Notes: generated by a model from the sequence alone, not told the origin. 64,000 nucleotides of DNA from Chlorobium sp. (GCA_028277485.1 JANQGE010000057.1:16621-80620); one strand, 5' to 3'; positions 38,035 through 47,441 are shown, counted from the stretch's first letter. Numbers and translations are program-made.

Positions 38035-38645
38035 GATTGCATTTTTTTTATGAGCAGGGATACGGCTTTTTCAGGGTCGGGAGCATCAGCAACTGCGGAA
38101 ATGACCGCCACACCGCATGCGCCCGCTTTGATGACCTCACACACGTTTTTGCCGGTAATCCCCCCGATGGCGATAACCGGCAAGGGTAACGCGCGCGCAA
38201 TTTCCGCGATACTGCCGGGTCCGATCGGTTGGCTGGATTTTTGTTTGGATGCTGTCGGGTAGATATGCCCCAGCCCTATATAATCGGCCTCCGCCTGCAA
38301 GGCTTTTTCCGCTTCGGCAACCGATGAGACCGATACCCCAAGAATCTTGTCTTTGCCGAGCAGTCTTCTCGCAACATCGGCCGGAAGGTCTTCCTGCCCG
38401 AGATGAACCCCATCCGCATCGGCGGCAAGAGCTATATCCAGCCGGTCGTTAACGATACATGCCGCACCATGGGTATGGCACAATTCCTGTATGCTCGACG
38501 CCCATTCATACAGCTCCGACCCGGAAGCTGATTTATGACGGAGCTGAACCATGGTTGCACCTCCTCTCAGAGCTTTTGCCGCCTGCATTACCGGACATGA
38601 AGAACTGGCGGTTATACAGCAGAGTGTTACTTTTTGTATCTTCAT
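38022..38645 (-). CDS. thiE: Thiamine phosphate synthase ThiE
   Basis: A 207-residue TIM-barrel enzyme joining HMP-PP and thiazole phosphate. Family residues are visible: VQLRHKS (pyrophosphate site), IVNDRLDIALAADADGVHLGQEDLP, GVSVSSVAEAE, and AIGGITGKN at the phosphate site. It overlaps thiD by 13 nt and the upstream TenI-like gene by 4 nt, so the three are translationally coupled. The TenI-like neighbour is less canonical, so this copy is the likelier true synthase. Confidence 0.92.
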   Translation of the reverse strand: MKIQKVTLCCITASSSCPVMQAAKALRGGATMVQLRHKSASGSELYEWASSIQELCHTHGAACIVNDRLDIALAADADGVHLGQEDLPADVARRLLGKDKILGVSVSSVAEAEKALQAEADYIGLGHIYPTASKQKSSQPIGPGSIAEIARALPLPVIAIGGITGKNVCEVIKAGACGVAVISAVADAPDPEKAVSLLIKKMQSCLQ

Positions 38646-39280
38646 CGCTCGAATGCAGTATGAAAATTTTCCAGGGTACCCTCCAGGTTTTCACTGGCAT
38701 GAAAAACTGACATCGCAGCAACGCCGTATGCGCCATACTCAAGGCATTGACGGGTATTCTGCGGGGTGATGCCGCCTATCGCATATACCGGGACGGAGAC
38801 GCTCCGGCATATCTCGCCAAGTTTACCGAGTCCCATGGGAGGTCCATAGCGCTTTTTCAAAGGGGTTTCGAATACCGGGCCGAAAATCAGATAATCAGTC
38901 CCGTCGGCTTCGGCTCGGAGAGCCGCCTCCAGAGAATGTGTGCTTTTTCCGGCGATTCTTCCGGATAAAAAGGCGGCGGCTTTGCCGAGCGGACAGCTAT
39001 TTTCAGGAAAGTGTACCCCATCGGCCCCTGCAGCAAGCGCAATGTCGAATCGTTCATTGATAAAAAGCAGTGAACCGGTGGCATGTATATGCCTTTTAAC
39101 GGTCAGAGCCAGCTCGAAAAGAGCTTTTGCAGCAAGATGCTTTTCTCTCAACTGAACGACCACGGGGACAAGGGCAGTGACCCTCCGGACAAGTTCAGGG
39201 AACTGTTTTTCCGGGCAGGAAAACCCTTGGTTGCCACTTACCATGTAAAGCCTCGGGAGGTCTGTTTTTACTGCCTTCAT
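38642..39280 (-). CDS. ThiE/TenI-like protein (thiazole tautomerase type)
   Basis: A 212-residue TIM-barrel protein of the ThiE/TenI family. VQLREKHLAAKALFE, LLFINERFDIALAAGADGVHFPEN, GKSTHSLEAALRAEA and YAIGGITPQN are present. The STHS histidine and altered pyrophosphate region are closer to TenI than to ThiE, so it may isomerise the thiazole product or act as a second synthase. It overlaps thiE by 4 nt and lies 29 nt after the shortened Thi4 gene. Its presence implies the operon once made the thiazole moiety locally. Confidence 0.82.
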   Translation of the reverse strand: MKAVKTDLPRLYMVSGNQGFSCPEKQFPELVRRVTALVPVVVQLREKHLAAKALFELALTVKRHIHATGSLLFINERFDIALAAGADGVHFPENSCPLGKAAAFLSGRIAGKSTHSLEAALRAEADGTDYLIFGPVFETPLKKRYGPPMGLGKLGEICRSVSVPVYAIGGITPQNTRQCLEYGAYGVAAMSVFHASENLEGTLENFHTAFER

Positions 39281-39309
39281 GTGCGGCTGCCTGCATTCAT
39301 CTTTAGGAG

Positions 39310-39642
39310 CTAATCAATGTTCTCGAGTATCAACTGAGCGGCTTTTTTCCCGCTGAGGAACATCCCTCCAAAGATAGGGCCCATCCTGAAGCCGCCCATC
39401 GCATTGTTGGCCGCCATACCCGAGGCATAAAGCCCGGGGTAGAGGCTTTTGGTAAACAGCATGCCGCCGCCGGGAGCCAGCTTGCTTTCGAAAATAGCAA
39501 CTTTTTTGCCGGCAAGGGCAAGTTCTTTGCCGGCGATCATGCCTGAAGGTCCTGCCCCGACAACAGCAGCATCGAGGGAAAGAGAGTCTTCGAGTTTATT
39601 GAAAAAACTCCTGATAATGGATTTCGAGATTTTTTCTTCCAT
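39310..39642 (-). pseudogene. Thi4-family thiazole synthase with a large in-frame internal deletion
   Basis: A 110-residue frame. Residues 1-62 match the N-terminus of Thi4 ([14 protein letters not shown], then the FAD-binding [35 protein letters not shown]). Residues 67-110 match its extreme C-terminus ([38 protein letters not shown]). Family members are about 260 residues, so roughly 150 central residues are missing. The junction lies near GGGMLFTKS (about 39445-39460), and the frame is kept. The missing part carries most of the substrate and active-site residues, so thiazole synthesis by this protein is unlikely. It keeps an intact start, overlaps no repeat, and sits right behind the riboswitch. 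Confidence 0.8.
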
Positions 39643-39718
39643 GTGATTTCTGCTTATAGTTACGTAGTAAGCAGGCGGGCTGAAACGGCAAGAAAAAAAG
39701 CGGATAAAAACGCGGAAC

Positions 39719-39807
39719 GTTTCATCTTTTTCCTTGCGTCAGTATTACCTGCATCAAGTTATATGGGTTTAATCTCAGCCGCGTGAGCAGCACCCCAAAG
39801 AGAAACT
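39719..39807 (-). promoter_or_regulatory. TPP riboswitch (THI element)
   Basis: Read on the minus strand, the conserved elements appear in order: GGGGTGC (39789-39795), CTGAGATTAAACCC, then a TGATGCAGGTAATACTGACG-like block, and GCAAGGAA. The outer P1 helix can form between GTTTCTCTTT at the 5' side and AAAGATGAAAC at the 3' side. It lies 77 nt upstream of the Thi4-like gene and should repress the operon when thiamine pyrophosphate is plentiful. T-rich runs between it and the gene (39690-39718) may belong to a terminator, but I cannot assign one confidently. Confidence 0.92.
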
Positions 39808-39996
39808 GTAGTTGTTTCTACGCTTGTACAATAAGAATTTTTCCCATAGTAACAAAGTGAATCTTTCCCGGGCAGGTGTCCTTGTTGTTTGAACTGTTCC
39901 AGCATCATATCGGCAGTTCTTGTGGCGGGGAAGGGTAGGAGGTATGACAAAAAGCCTTACATTTAAAAAAATCATTCACATCTAAATACCTTCGCC
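39808..39996. other. Divergent promoter region, thi operon and ridA
   Basis: It must contain the promoters for the minus-strand thiamine operon and the plus-strand ridA gene. With the riboswitch and the gap to the Thi4-like gene it makes a 354-bp stretch without a functional gene. A short minus-strand frame (39759-39950) runs into the riboswitch and is not a gene. Confidence 0.4.
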
Positions 39997-40467
39997 ATGT
40001 CAGAGATTGAAACAAGGCTTCACAAGGCCGGCATTATTCTGCCTGAATGTGCGAGTCCGGCGGGTATTTACATACCGGCTTTGTGGTTTGGAAACCTTGT
40101 GTATACATCCGGCCAGCTTCCTCTGGTGGACGGTGTGCTTATGGAGCAGGGTGGAAAAGGAAAAGTTAACGAGATCAACCAGGCGCAAGCAGCAATGGCT
40201 GCACGTGTAGCGGCGCTAAACGCTCTTGCTGCGTTGAAAAAGGTTGTGGGAAATCTGGACATGATTGATACGGTGCTGAAGCTGACTGTCTATGTGGCCA
40301 GTGAATCATTTTTTTCCAATCAGCACATCGTCGCTAACGGTGCATCGGCGGTGCTTTATGAGGCATTTGGAGAGAACGGCAAGCATGTTCGAAGCGCTGT
40401 CGGCGTGGCCGAGCTTCCCATGGGTGCCAGCGTTGAGCTGGAGCTGATTGCGGGGTGCTCCGGATGA
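39997..40467 (+). CDS. RidA/YjgF/YER057c/UK114 family protein
   Basis: A 156-residue protein of the RidA family, which hydrolyses reactive enamine/imine intermediates from PLP enzymes. It is about 25-30 residues longer than E. coli RidA, in line with the YjgF subgroup that has an N-terminal extension ([17 protein letters not shown]). The family core [27 protein letters not shown] and KLTVYVAS is clear. The RidA arginine near the C-terminus appears in the segment [21 protein letters not shown]. It is divergent from the thiamine operon, whose intermediates are known to be affected by enamine stress; that link is inference. Confidence 0.9.
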   Translation: MSEIETRLHKAGIILPECASPAGIYIPALWFGNLVYTSGQLPLVDGVLMEQGGKGKVNEINQAQAAMAARVAALNALAALKKVVGNLDMIDTVLKLTVYVASESFFSNQHIVANGASAVLYEAFGENGKHVRSAVGVAELPMGASVELELIAGCSG

Positions 40468-40551
40468 TGCTTTAGTGTGATGCAGGTGTTTTTCATCCGG
40501 AATGCCTTATAGCATTGCTTCTGTATGCAAGCAGCATTCCTGTGCTTTTTT
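40460..40551 (+). terminator. Candidate intrinsic terminator after ridA
   Basis: Two nested inverted repeats: CCGGATGA (40460-40467, over the ridA stop) with TCATCCGG (40493-40500), and GGAATGC (40499-40505) with GCATTCC (40534-40540). The second is followed by TGTGCTTTTTT (40541-40551). Confidence 0.5.
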
Positions 40552-40639
40552 CAAACTTTTTTCCCCACGTCAGCCCCCTTTTTCTCTCCTCCTTCGAATC
40601 TGCCGCCTCGACCAACATTGATTATAATTTCAAATTTAA

Positions 40640-40755
40640 GGCACCTCTATTTATTTATTCCGCGCTTCAATTGTTTCGTTGATCGGATAGAAAGGGGTTT
40701 CTGCACTCCGTTCGCCTCGCACTTGAATCGCTCATGACGATAAATAGAGGCGCCC
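40640..40755 (-). repeat. GGCACC palindromic element, short form with ATTTATTTATTCC arm
   Basis: A 116-bp reverse copy, GGCACCTCTATTTATTTATT...AAATAGAGGCGCCC. It carries TTCAATTGTTTCGTTGATCGG and CTCCGTTCGCCTCGC. The same arm appears in the copy at 63902. Confidence 0.85.
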
Positions 40756-40759
40756 TTTA

Positions 40760-41145
40760 TTTCGTGAATCATGATTTATTTAATCTAATTTTATCGTTTA
40801 ATAAATCATTGTTTTTTTTATGATAATTTCAAATTTTTTTCATAAAAGTGTTGATTTTTCTTTCCATTATTTGGAATTATTTTTTGCATTTACAATATGG
40901 AATTTTTTTTATGTAATTCAATTTAAAATATTTTATTATAATATTTAATTGATTTTTGATTAATTATTTATTCTATTTATATGATTGTTGTTTTTTGTCG
41001 TTTTAATGTGAGTTGTTTTCTGTGATTTGTTTTCATTTTTTTTATTTGATTTTCTGATTAATGTGTTTTTTGTTTGGTGTTTTTTTTGATTTTTTGATTT
41101 GTGTGTTGTCGCTGTAACTGTTTTACTGTTTTTGTTTTTGAGGGC
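40760..41145. other. Extremely A+T-rich, T-biased island
   Basis: About 385 bp with long T runs on the plus strand, in sharp contrast to the mixed composition of neighbouring genes. It lies between two repeat elements (40640-40755 and 41237-41357). The only frame across it (minus, K/N/T-rich) looks like composition rather than a protein. It could be a remnant of foreign DNA, an UP-element-rich promoter zone or a DNA-bending region for the following protease gene. It is part of a 939-bp gap without a supported gene (40468-41406). Confidence 0.6.
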
Positions 41146-41236
41146 GCCTCCGCATGTGTTTCTTTCCGCATTCAGATGTATTGGTCGTTCTTTTTTTGGG
41201 TTTTTGCCTGCCGATAAGTAAAATAACGAAGAGTGA

Positions 41237-41357
41237 GGGCACCTCTTACGTTGTCGTAAGTCTCTTGAGGGTAAGCCGGAGTGCCCCGACAAGCCGGGAG
41301 GTGAGGATTTCAAGCGCTGCCTGACGAAGCGTCAGGGCGCGCAACTGCAGAGGCGTC
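41237..41357 (+). repeat. GGCACC palindromic element, CCCCGACAAGCCGGG variant
   Basis: It starts GGGCACCTCTTACGTTGTCG and ends near CAGAGGCGTC. It includes CCCCGACAAGCCGGGAGG in the centre and AGGATTTCAAGCGCTGCC. It is diverged from the long form. It lies 50 nt upstream of the S41 protease gene. Confidence 0.75.
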
Positions 41358-41406
41358 TGTAACACTGCCCGCACTTTTTTCTTCAGAACGATTTGCACCT
41401 GAGGTT

Positions 41407-43014
41407 ATGTCCCGTTTTTTCCAGGTACTGCTGATTGTCGCTGTTTTGTTTTTCGGGGTTCTGATCGGTTACGGACTCCGTAAAGGTCCTCCGGACGCTG
41501 TGTTTGGTCAGCAGAAAAAAATACTCGAAGCACTGAACACGATTTCAGCGCTGTATGTTGACGAAGTTGATGGTCAGAGGCTGGTTGATTCGGGTATTGA
41601 AGGTATGACGCAGGATCTTGACCCGCATACGGCATATTTGAAAGCTGACCAGGTTCGTTTTTCGAATTCGGAATTTCAGGGTAATTTCGAAGGGATAGGC
41701 ATTGAATTCGATATTGTACACGATACTCTCCTTGTAGTAACCCCTCTCGCGGGTGGTCCCAGCGAATCAGCCGGGATTATGGCGGGGGACCGGATAGTGG
41801 TTATCGATTCTCTTTCTGCAGTGGGGTTGTCTCCGATGGAGGTGATCAGCAGGCTCCGGGGGGAAAAAGGTTCGGTCGTGACCCTTCAGATTTATCGGCC
41901 TTACACTTCGAGGATGCTGGTGGTCGATATTGTTCGCGACAAGATCCCGACTTACAGTGTCGATGCGTTTTTTATGCTTGATGAATCAACCGGATATGTT
42001 CGGGTGAGCAGGTTTGTGGCTACCACGGCAAATGAGTTCAGGAATGCAATGGAAAAGCTGCTGGATCGGGGTATGCAGAAACTCATCATTGACGTTCGCG
42101 GCAATCCTGGCGGATATCTTGACCAGGCTGTCGAGATTGCTGACGAGTTTCTCCCGGACGGCAAGCTTATCGTCTACACGAAAAGCCGGAACGGCGGATC
42201 TGATGAAATGCGTTATGTTGCAACACCGGGGGGTATTTTCGAAGAACGAAAGGTCATGGTGCTTGTTGACAGGGGGAGTGCGTCAGCCGCTGAAATCCTC
42301 GCCGGTGCTTTGCAGGATAACGGCAGGGCGGTGGTTGCAGGGGAGCTCACTTTCGGTAAGGGTCTGGTGCAGCGGCAGTTCGATTTTGAAGATGGTTCGG
42401 CAATACGTTTGACTATCGCAAGGTATTTTACCCCTTCAGGCAGGAGGATACAGCGTGATTACAGTCCCGGCAGTGAAGGAAGGGAAAAGTATTATCAGGA
42501 GAGTATGGAAGGCCGGGAAGGCGAGAAACTCTTTGAAGCGTCGAGCGGTTTACAGGTTGAAAGCGCTGTCGAGGGGATAGCGGTTTACCGGCCTTCTCCT
42601 GACCCTTTCAAGGCATCGGGAGGGATATTGCCGGATTACTGGGTTGTAGGGCAGAAGATAGATGATTTTTACAGCAGGCTGTTAACGCAGGGAGTATTTG
42701 ACGAAACGGCGCTGAACATTATTGATGATCCATCAACTTCTGTGAGACATTTCAGTGAAGATCTTCAAGGTTTCATCAGGAACTACTCGGAAGATGAAAA
42801 GGTGGAATACTACCTGCGGAAGGTCTGCAAGGAAAAGGGAATTGCGTTTGATGAAGCCGTTTTCGGGCGGGAGCGGAAAGGAATCGCTATTGCCGTAAAG
42901 TCACGGATTGCCCGTCAGCTTTTCGGAATTGAAGCTCAGATAAGGGTTCTTGCGGAAGAATCTGACAAGATGCTGCAGTTTGCCCGCGACTATATAAGCC
43001 GGGATGCCGCGTGA
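41407..43014 (+). CDS. C-terminal processing protease, S41 family
   Basis: A 535-residue periplasmic serine protease anchored by an N-terminal membrane segment (VLLIVAVLFFGVLIGYGL). A CtpA-type N-terminal region (DLDPHTAYL) is followed by a PDZ domain (about 95-180). The S41 catalytic domain comes next, with the serine in RGSASAAEILAGALQDNG (about 288-305) and the lysine in FGKGLVQ (about 317-323). Homologues mature or degrade periplasmic and photosystem proteins. The C-terminal 130 residues extend beyond minimal CtpA. Two repeat elements lie upstream. Confidence 0.93.
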   Translation: MSRFFQVLLIVAVLFFGVLIGYGLRKGPPDAVFGQQKKILEALNTISALYVDEVDGQRLVDSGIEGMTQDLDPHTAYLKADQVRFSNSEFQGNFEGIGIEFDIVHDTLLVVTPLAGGPSESAGIMAGDRIVVIDSLSAVGLSPMEVISRLRGEKGSVVTLQIYRPYTSRMLVVDIVRDKIPTYSVDAFFMLDESTGYVRVSRFVATTANEFRNAMEKLLDRGMQKLIIDVRGNPGGYLDQAVEIADEFLPDGKLIVYTKSRNGGSDEMRYVATPGGIFEERKVMVLVDRGSASAAEILAGALQDNGRAVVAGELTFGKGLVQRQFDFEDGSAIRLTIARYFTPSGRRIQRDYSPGSEGREKYYQESMEGREGEKLFEASSGLQVESAVEGIAVYRPSPDPFKASGGILPDYWVVGQKIDDFYSRLLTQGVFDETALNIIDDPSTSVRHFSEDLQGFIRNYSEDEKVEYYLRKVCKEKGIAFDEAVFGRERKGIAIAVKSRIARQLFGIEAQIRVLAEESDKMLQFARDYISRDAA

Positions 43015-43082
43015 CTGCACTTTGCTGTGCTTTCAGCGGACGTAAAAAGTTTATATCTTCCTAAATCAAAGTTTCCTTGCCT

Positions 43083-43739
43083 ATGTCTTTGCTCGAAAAG
43101 ATCCAGAACAACACCTGTTCACTGCGTCTGCAGAAAGACTGGCTGCAAATTTACACCTGTCCGGTGCCGACGTCCGAATTTCTGTCATTTGTCGGCATCG
43201 CGGTTATCGATGTGCCGCAGCATAGCGTGCTTCATCTGCTTTACGATCTTGATGCTGCAACTGAATGGGTCTGGAAGACAAGGGAGATGAGGATTCTGCA
43301 GGAGCTTTCGGGCAACCAGGGCAGGATTGTCTATCAACTGGTCAATGCACCGTGGCCTCTTGCAGACCGGGAAATTATCAGCCAGTCTCAAGGGTACAAA
43401 GATCCCAAGACATCCGAAATTTTTATCAAAATCACCGCTGTTCCCGATTTTCTGCCTGAAGACAGCAATTATGTGCGCGTTCGGCAGCTCGAGGGCGCCT
43501 GGAATATCATGCCGCTTTCCGAGAATCAGTGCAGGGTTGTTTTCAGGGTGCACCTCGAACCCGGTGGGGAGATACCTTCATGGCTTGCAAACATCGCGGT
43601 TATCGATACACCCTATCACACAATGGCTAACATGCGGGAGATGGTAAAGCGTGAAAAATACAAGACTCCGATTGAGGTTCCTTTTACACGTTCAGCAAAA
43701 AATATAGATCAAAACTACAAGGAGTTTATTACCGAATAA
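43083..43739 (+). CDS. START/SRPBCC-fold lipid-binding protein (first of a pair)
   Basis: A 218-residue protein of the START superfamily, starting at ATG 43083; the TTG at 43077 adds two residues. Typical START features include [21 protein letters not shown] and the beta strands [29 protein letters not shown]. The C-terminal helix ([16 protein letters not shown]) caps the ligand cavity. START proteins of this bacterial group have no known ligand; membrane lipids, isoprenoids or pigments are guesses. A homologous gene follows 63 nt downstream. Confidence 0.85.
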   Translation: MSLLEKIQNNTCSLRLQKDWLQIYTCPVPTSEFLSFVGIAVIDVPQHSVLHLLYDLDAATEWVWKTREMRILQELSGNQGRIVYQLVNAPWPLADREIISQSQGYKDPKTSEIFIKITAVPDFLPEDSNYVRVRQLEGAWNIMPLSENQCRVVFRVHLEPGGEIPSWLANIAVIDTPYHTMANMREMVKREKYKTPIEVPFTRSAKNIDQNYKEFITE

Positions 43740-43762
43740 GGGTACCTCTAAATATACGCCAC
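43740..43762 (+). repeat. Solo end of the GGCACC element between the START genes
   Basis: GGGTACCTCTAAATATACG resembles only the left terminus and begins directly after the first START gene's stop codon. Confidence 0.35.
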
Positions 43763-43802
43763 ACATCTGAAGTATTTTTCAATTGTAAACAGTAACAGCA
43801 GT

Positions 43803-44426
43803 ATGGATTTTGAGCGTGCAAGGGAAGACGAGTGGGAGTTTCGCGTCGAGCACAAGAATATCAGGGTATATTCAGCAAAGATGAAAAATTCTCACAACCT
43901 CGGGTTCAAAGGCATAATAGAATTCCCTGTATCGCTCAGGCGGCTGATCAGCCTTTTTCATGATACCGGCAGTTACAAGCGCTGGGTACATCAGCTTGCC
44001 AGTATGCAGGTGCTTGAAAAGGGCAGCAACCTCGAGTACGTTATCCACCAGGTTATCAATACGCCGTGGCCTTTTCCGAAACGGGAGATGATTGTCCGTA
44101 CAGGGCTTGATGTTGAAGGGGATAACGGCATTGCGGTGACGATGAAGGCCGAGCCTGACTATCTTCCTAAAAAGCCGGGGTATTTCAGGATTCGGGAAAC
44201 ATACGGAAGGTGGGTTTTTGAGCCGCTGGCAAACGATGTCGTTCGCATTACGTTCATCATGCATGTGAACCCGGGCGAAGATGTGCCGCCTCCAATGAGC
44301 AACACGGCAATGTTTGAGGTTCCGTTTTACTCTCTTCAGAACCTGAGAAGCCTGGCTTTTGATAACGCCTATAATCCGCCATATCCTCAAGAGGTCGACG
44401 AGTATATCTCTATAAGTGAAACATGA
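43803..44426 (+). CDS. START/SRPBCC-fold lipid-binding protein (second of a pair)
   Basis: A 207-residue START-domain protein related to the gene just upstream. Corresponding segments are [49 protein letters not shown] and the C-terminal helix [10 protein letters not shown]. Identity between the pair is modest, so the duplication is old or the two have separate ligands. It has a starting methionine but no signal peptide, so both are cytoplasmic. Confidence 0.85.
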   Translation: MDFERAREDEWEFRVEHKNIRVYSAKMKNSHNLGFKGIIEFPVSLRRLISLFHDTGSYKRWVHQLASMQVLEKGSNLEYVIHQVINTPWPFPKREMIVRTGLDVEGDNGIAVTMKAEPDYLPKKPGYFRIRETYGRWVFEPLANDVVRITFIMHVNPGEDVPPPMSNTAMFEVPFYSLQNLRSLAFDNAYNPPYPQEVDEYISISET

Positions 44427-44864
44427 CGCCGGCTTTTCTGCTGAATCGTCGGGTTTCGGGAGAGTAGTGACAAGTAACGAGTGACAAGGGGGGGGGGCCA
44501 GCAGTTCTTGAATCGGAAATCGGGGTCGGTATCGGGTTTCGGGGTCGAAATGGGAGTTTGGCAGAGTGTTTCGATACCGATAGCGATAGCGGCGGCGAAC
44601 TCCGAAAGAGAAGAGACGGACAAAAATCCTGGTTCTTCTTGCAGCGTGTAACAGTGGTAACGAAACGTGAAGGAAGAAGATACTCGATTCAAAAGGATGC
44701 AGCCAAACAATAAGTCTGAAATAAATGCCGGCAGTTCTTGAGTCGGAAATCGGGGTCGGATTGAATCAGTTGGCAGTTTTCAGTAGGCAGTTGGCAAAAG
44801 AATAGTGACAAGTAACAAGTGACAAAGTGCTTTAAATCAACTTGTCACTCGTCACTGTTACTTT
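44427..44864. other. Convergent spacer with second repeat family and simple repeats
   Basis: A 438-bp gap between the START gene and rfaE1 (minus). It includes a copy of the second repeat family (44510-44731), a G-run (44490-44498), and words such as CAGTTGGCAG, GTGACAAGTAACAAGTGACAA and CTTGTCACTCGTCACTG. The last pair forms an 8-bp inverted repeat (AGTGACAA/TTGTCACT) before TTACTTTTT and could act as a terminator. No gene is seen. Confidence 0.5.
44510..44731 (+). repeat. Second repeat family, copy 2
   Basis: The 3' part (about 44590-44731: GGCGGCGAACTCCGAAAGAG, ... CGAAACGTGAAGGAAGAAG, ... GGATGCAGCC, ... AGTCTGAAATAAATGCC) matches 51783-51921 closely with small gaps. The left arm GGTATCGGGTTTCGGGGTCG (44534-44553) matches the copy at 8116. 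The family has inverted arms (GGTATCGG with CCGATACC-like). Confidence 0.65.
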
Positions 44865-45863
44865 TTACATTTTGGCTTGCGTGTTGAAATGTTCGCGGCA
44901 GACTCTGAGCAGCTTTTCAGGGTTGACCGGCACCGCTCCGACCTCCTGACAAACCGTTCCGGCAGCAAGATTGGCTATTTTTGCACTTGTTTCGATGTCC
45001 AGCCCTGCGGCAAATCCCAGGGAAAGGATACCGATAACGGTGTCTCCGGCGCCTGAGACGTCGGCAACATCGAGTGACGCGGCCGGAATGTGGGTAAAAC
45101 GGTCATTGCATACCGTCAGACCCTTTTCGCTTCGCGTCACGACAAGGTGCTCGCAACGTAACTTTTCTTTAAGCATGAGACAGGCATGCTCGATGTCGCT
45201 GTCCATGTTTTTCAGGGCGATGCCCAGAGATGAAGCAATTTCCGTAAGGTTTGGCTTGAAAACCGTGCAGCCGCTGTAGTTGAAAAACCCTTCCGATTTC
45301 GGGTCGACAAAGACCGGCACAGCATGTGAGGAAGCTAACGTTATGATCCTGTTGACAAGGGCAGGGGTCAGCACGCCCTTGTTATAATCCTGAAGCACTA
45401 AAGCATCGAGAGAGCCTATGGTTTCCCTGAGGTGCTTCTCGATGAAGCTTTCGGCGGTTCCCGAGATGGCTTTTCGGCTTTCATAATCAACCCTCGCGAT
45501 GTGATGGTTCTGGGAGAGAATCCTGGTTTTGCAGGTTGTCGGCCTGTCCGGATCGCTGAAAAGATGTTCCGTGGAAAGTCCGTGTTTTTCAACCAACTCC
45601 ATCAGGGCTTCAGCGTTGCCGTCCTGCCCGGTGACGCCGAAAAGCGTCGTATCCGCTCCCATGGCATGGATGTTGACGCCCACGTTGGCGGCTCCGCCCA
45701 GTCTCATCGTTTCATTCGAAACGTCGACGACAGGAACGGGGTATTCGGGCGAGATTCGTGATACATGTCCGAAAATGTACCTGTCGAGCATGATGTCTCC
45801 GATAACCGCTATCCTTTTGTTTTCGAATGACTTGAACAGTGCATCAATATTCATGTCATGCAT
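44865..45863 (-). CDS. rfaE1: D-glycero-beta-D-manno-heptose-7-phosphate kinase (RfaE1/HldE kinase domain)
   Basis: A 332-residue PfkB-family sugar kinase that makes heptose 1,7-bisphosphate for lipopolysaccharide core. It shows [31 protein letters not shown] and the catalytic [11 protein letters not shown] motif near residues 270-280. It is a stand-alone kinase without the cytidylyltransferase domain of HldE. Start options are ATG 45863 (used here) and ATG 45854. A longer frame back to 45986 is not supported. It is convergent with the START genes. Confidence 0.88.
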   Translation of the reverse strand: MHDMNIDALFKSFENKRIAVIGDIMLDRYIFGHVSRISPEYPVPVVDVSNETMRLGGAANVGVNIHAMGADTTLFGVTGQDGNAEALMELVEKHGLSTEHLFSDPDRPTTCKTRILSQNHHIARVDYESRKAISGTAESFIEKHLRETIGSLDALVLQDYNKGVLTPALVNRIITLASSHAVPVFVDPKSEGFFNYSGCTVFKPNLTEIASSLGIALKNMDSDIEHACLMLKEKLRCEHLVVTRSEKGLTVCNDRFTHIPAASLDVADVSGAGDTVIGILSLGFAAGLDIETSAKIANLAAGTVCQEVGAVPVNPEKLLRVCREHFNTQAKM

Positions 45864-46091
45864 GGTGAGGTGTTTTTTTCGCATTGAATGCTTAATATCC
45901 GGTGTCGGGTGCCCGGAATGTGCAACGCTTATTGTAAGGGAATATATAAAAGCGTTAGAGATATAAAAGAGGTGCCCGTGAAACATCCGGGGCGGTGAGG
46001 AAGGGGAGATAGTCTTTTATTTTTGTGCTTTTTTTGTTATACTTAAAGCTATCCATTTTTAGCTCTTGCATGGTGAATAAAGTCTTGTGCG

Positions 46092-47441
46092 ATGTTTGAT
46101 AATTTAAGCGACAAGTTAGAGGCGACTTTTAAAAAGCTGGCCGGACAGGCAACGATCAATGAAGTCAATATCGGCATAGCCATGCGTGATATCAAGCGGG
46201 CTTTGCTGGGTGCCGACGTCAACTACAAGGTTACCAAGAAATTTGTTGAAGAGGTCAGGGAGAAAGCTTTGGGCCAGGATGTCGTCAAGAGTGTTGCTCC
46301 CGCACAGATGATCGTTAAAATAGTCAGTGATGAGCTGACCGAAGTTATGGGTGGCGAAAACAAGCCGCTCAACCTGACAACAAAAAAGCTTCCGGCCGTC
46401 GTGATGGTTGCCGGTCTGCAGGGATCGGGTAAGACCACCTTTTGTGCGAAGCTGGCAAAGCGTTTGAAGAAGAACGGCAAACGTCCTCTGCTGGTCGCGG
46501 CTGATGTCTATCGCCCTGCGGCTGTAGAACAGCTTAAAACACTTGGTGAGCAGATTGAAGTTCCGGTGTTTTCTTTGGAGAAGCCGGATGCGTTGAGGGC
46601 TGCTCTCGAGGGCGTTGATTCGGCAAGAAGCAACGGCAACGATGTTGCTGTCATCGATACGGCCGGACGTTTACAGGTTGACGAGGCCATGATGGCTGAA
46701 GCCGAGGCTCTCAAGGAACAACTGAAGCCCGAAGAACTCCTGTTTGTTGTGGATGCCATGATGGGGCAGGAGGCGGTCAATACTGCAAAAGTGTTCAACG
46801 AGCGTCTTGATTTTGACGGTGTGGTGCTGACGAAACTCGACGGAGACGCCAGAGGAGGTGCGGCACTTTCGATCAAGCAGGTTGTCGACAAGCCGATCAA
46901 ATTCATGAGTGTCGGCGAGAAGGTCGATGATCTGGATCTTTTTTATCCTGACCGTATGGCCCAGCGTATCCTTGGTATGGGCGATATTGTCAGTTTCGTT
47001 GAAAAGGCCCAGGATACGCTTGATCTTGAGAAAACGCGCAAGATGCAGTCCCGCCTGCTGAAAAACGAGTTTGATCTCGACGATTTTTTTGAACAGCTTC
47101 AGCAGTTGAAAAAAATGGGTTCAATCCAGGGACTCGTTGAAATGGTGCCCGGTCTCAACAAGATGATTCCGAAACAGGATCTTGACGGCCTTGATTTCAA
47201 GCCCATAGAAGCGATTATCTCTTCCATGACGAAAGAGGAGCGGGCGACTCCTGAAATTATCAACGGCAGCCGCAGGCAGAGAATTGCAAAAGGGAGCGGT
47301 ACGCGTGTTCAGGATGTCAACATGCTGCTCAAGCAGTTCAAGGAGATGAAGAAGATGATGAGCTCGGTAACAAAGATGACCAACTCGGGCCGCAAGATAC
47401 TGCCTCAGAATCTGCCGCTTGAAAAGCTTTTGAAACGATAA
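46092..47441 (+). CDS. ffh: Signal recognition particle protein Ffh
   Basis: A 449-residue GTPase that binds 4.5S RNA and delivers nascent membrane proteins to FtsY. It has the N domain, then the G domain with [15 protein letters not shown] (about 110-124), [17 protein letters not shown] and [14 protein letters not shown]. The methionine-rich M domain (about 330-449) ends in a basic tail. It lies 41 nt upstream of rpsP, as in many bacteria. The 4.5S RNA gene is not seen in this window. Confidence 0.97.
   Translation: MFDNLSDKLEATFKKLAGQATINEVNIGIAMRDIKRALLGADVNYKVTKKFVEEVREKALGQDVVKSVAPAQMIVKIVSDELTEVMGGENKPLNLTTKKLPAVVMVAGLQGSGKTTFCAKLAKRLKKNGKRPLLVAADVYRPAAVEQLKTLGEQIEVPVFSLEKPDALRAALEGVDSARSNGNDVAVIDTAGRLQVDEAMMAEAEALKEQLKPEELLFVVDAMMGQEAVNTAKVFNERLDFDGVVLTKLDGDARGGAALSIKQVVDKPIKFMSVGEKVDDLDLFYPDRMAQRILGMGDIVSFVEKAQDTLDLEKTRKMQSRLLKNEFDLDDFFEQLQQLKKMGSIQGLVEMVPGLNKMIPKQDLDGLDFKPIEAIISSMTKEERATPEIINGSRRQRIAKGSGTRVQDVNMLLKQFKEMKKMMSSVTKMTNSGRKILPQNLPLEKLLKR

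Noticed and set aside
40960..41313. K/N/T-rich minus-strand frame across the AT-rich island
   Set aside because: The low-complexity translation follows base composition only, and the frame runs into a repeat element.
45864..45986. N-terminal extension of rfaE1
   Set aside because: The extra 41 residues are hydrophobic and unlike the kinase family; a repeat-like AGAGGTGCCC lies within.
46000..46091. 4.5S (SRP) RNA upstream of ffh
   Set aside because: No conserved SRP RNA core (GGAA tetraloop region) could be recognised.
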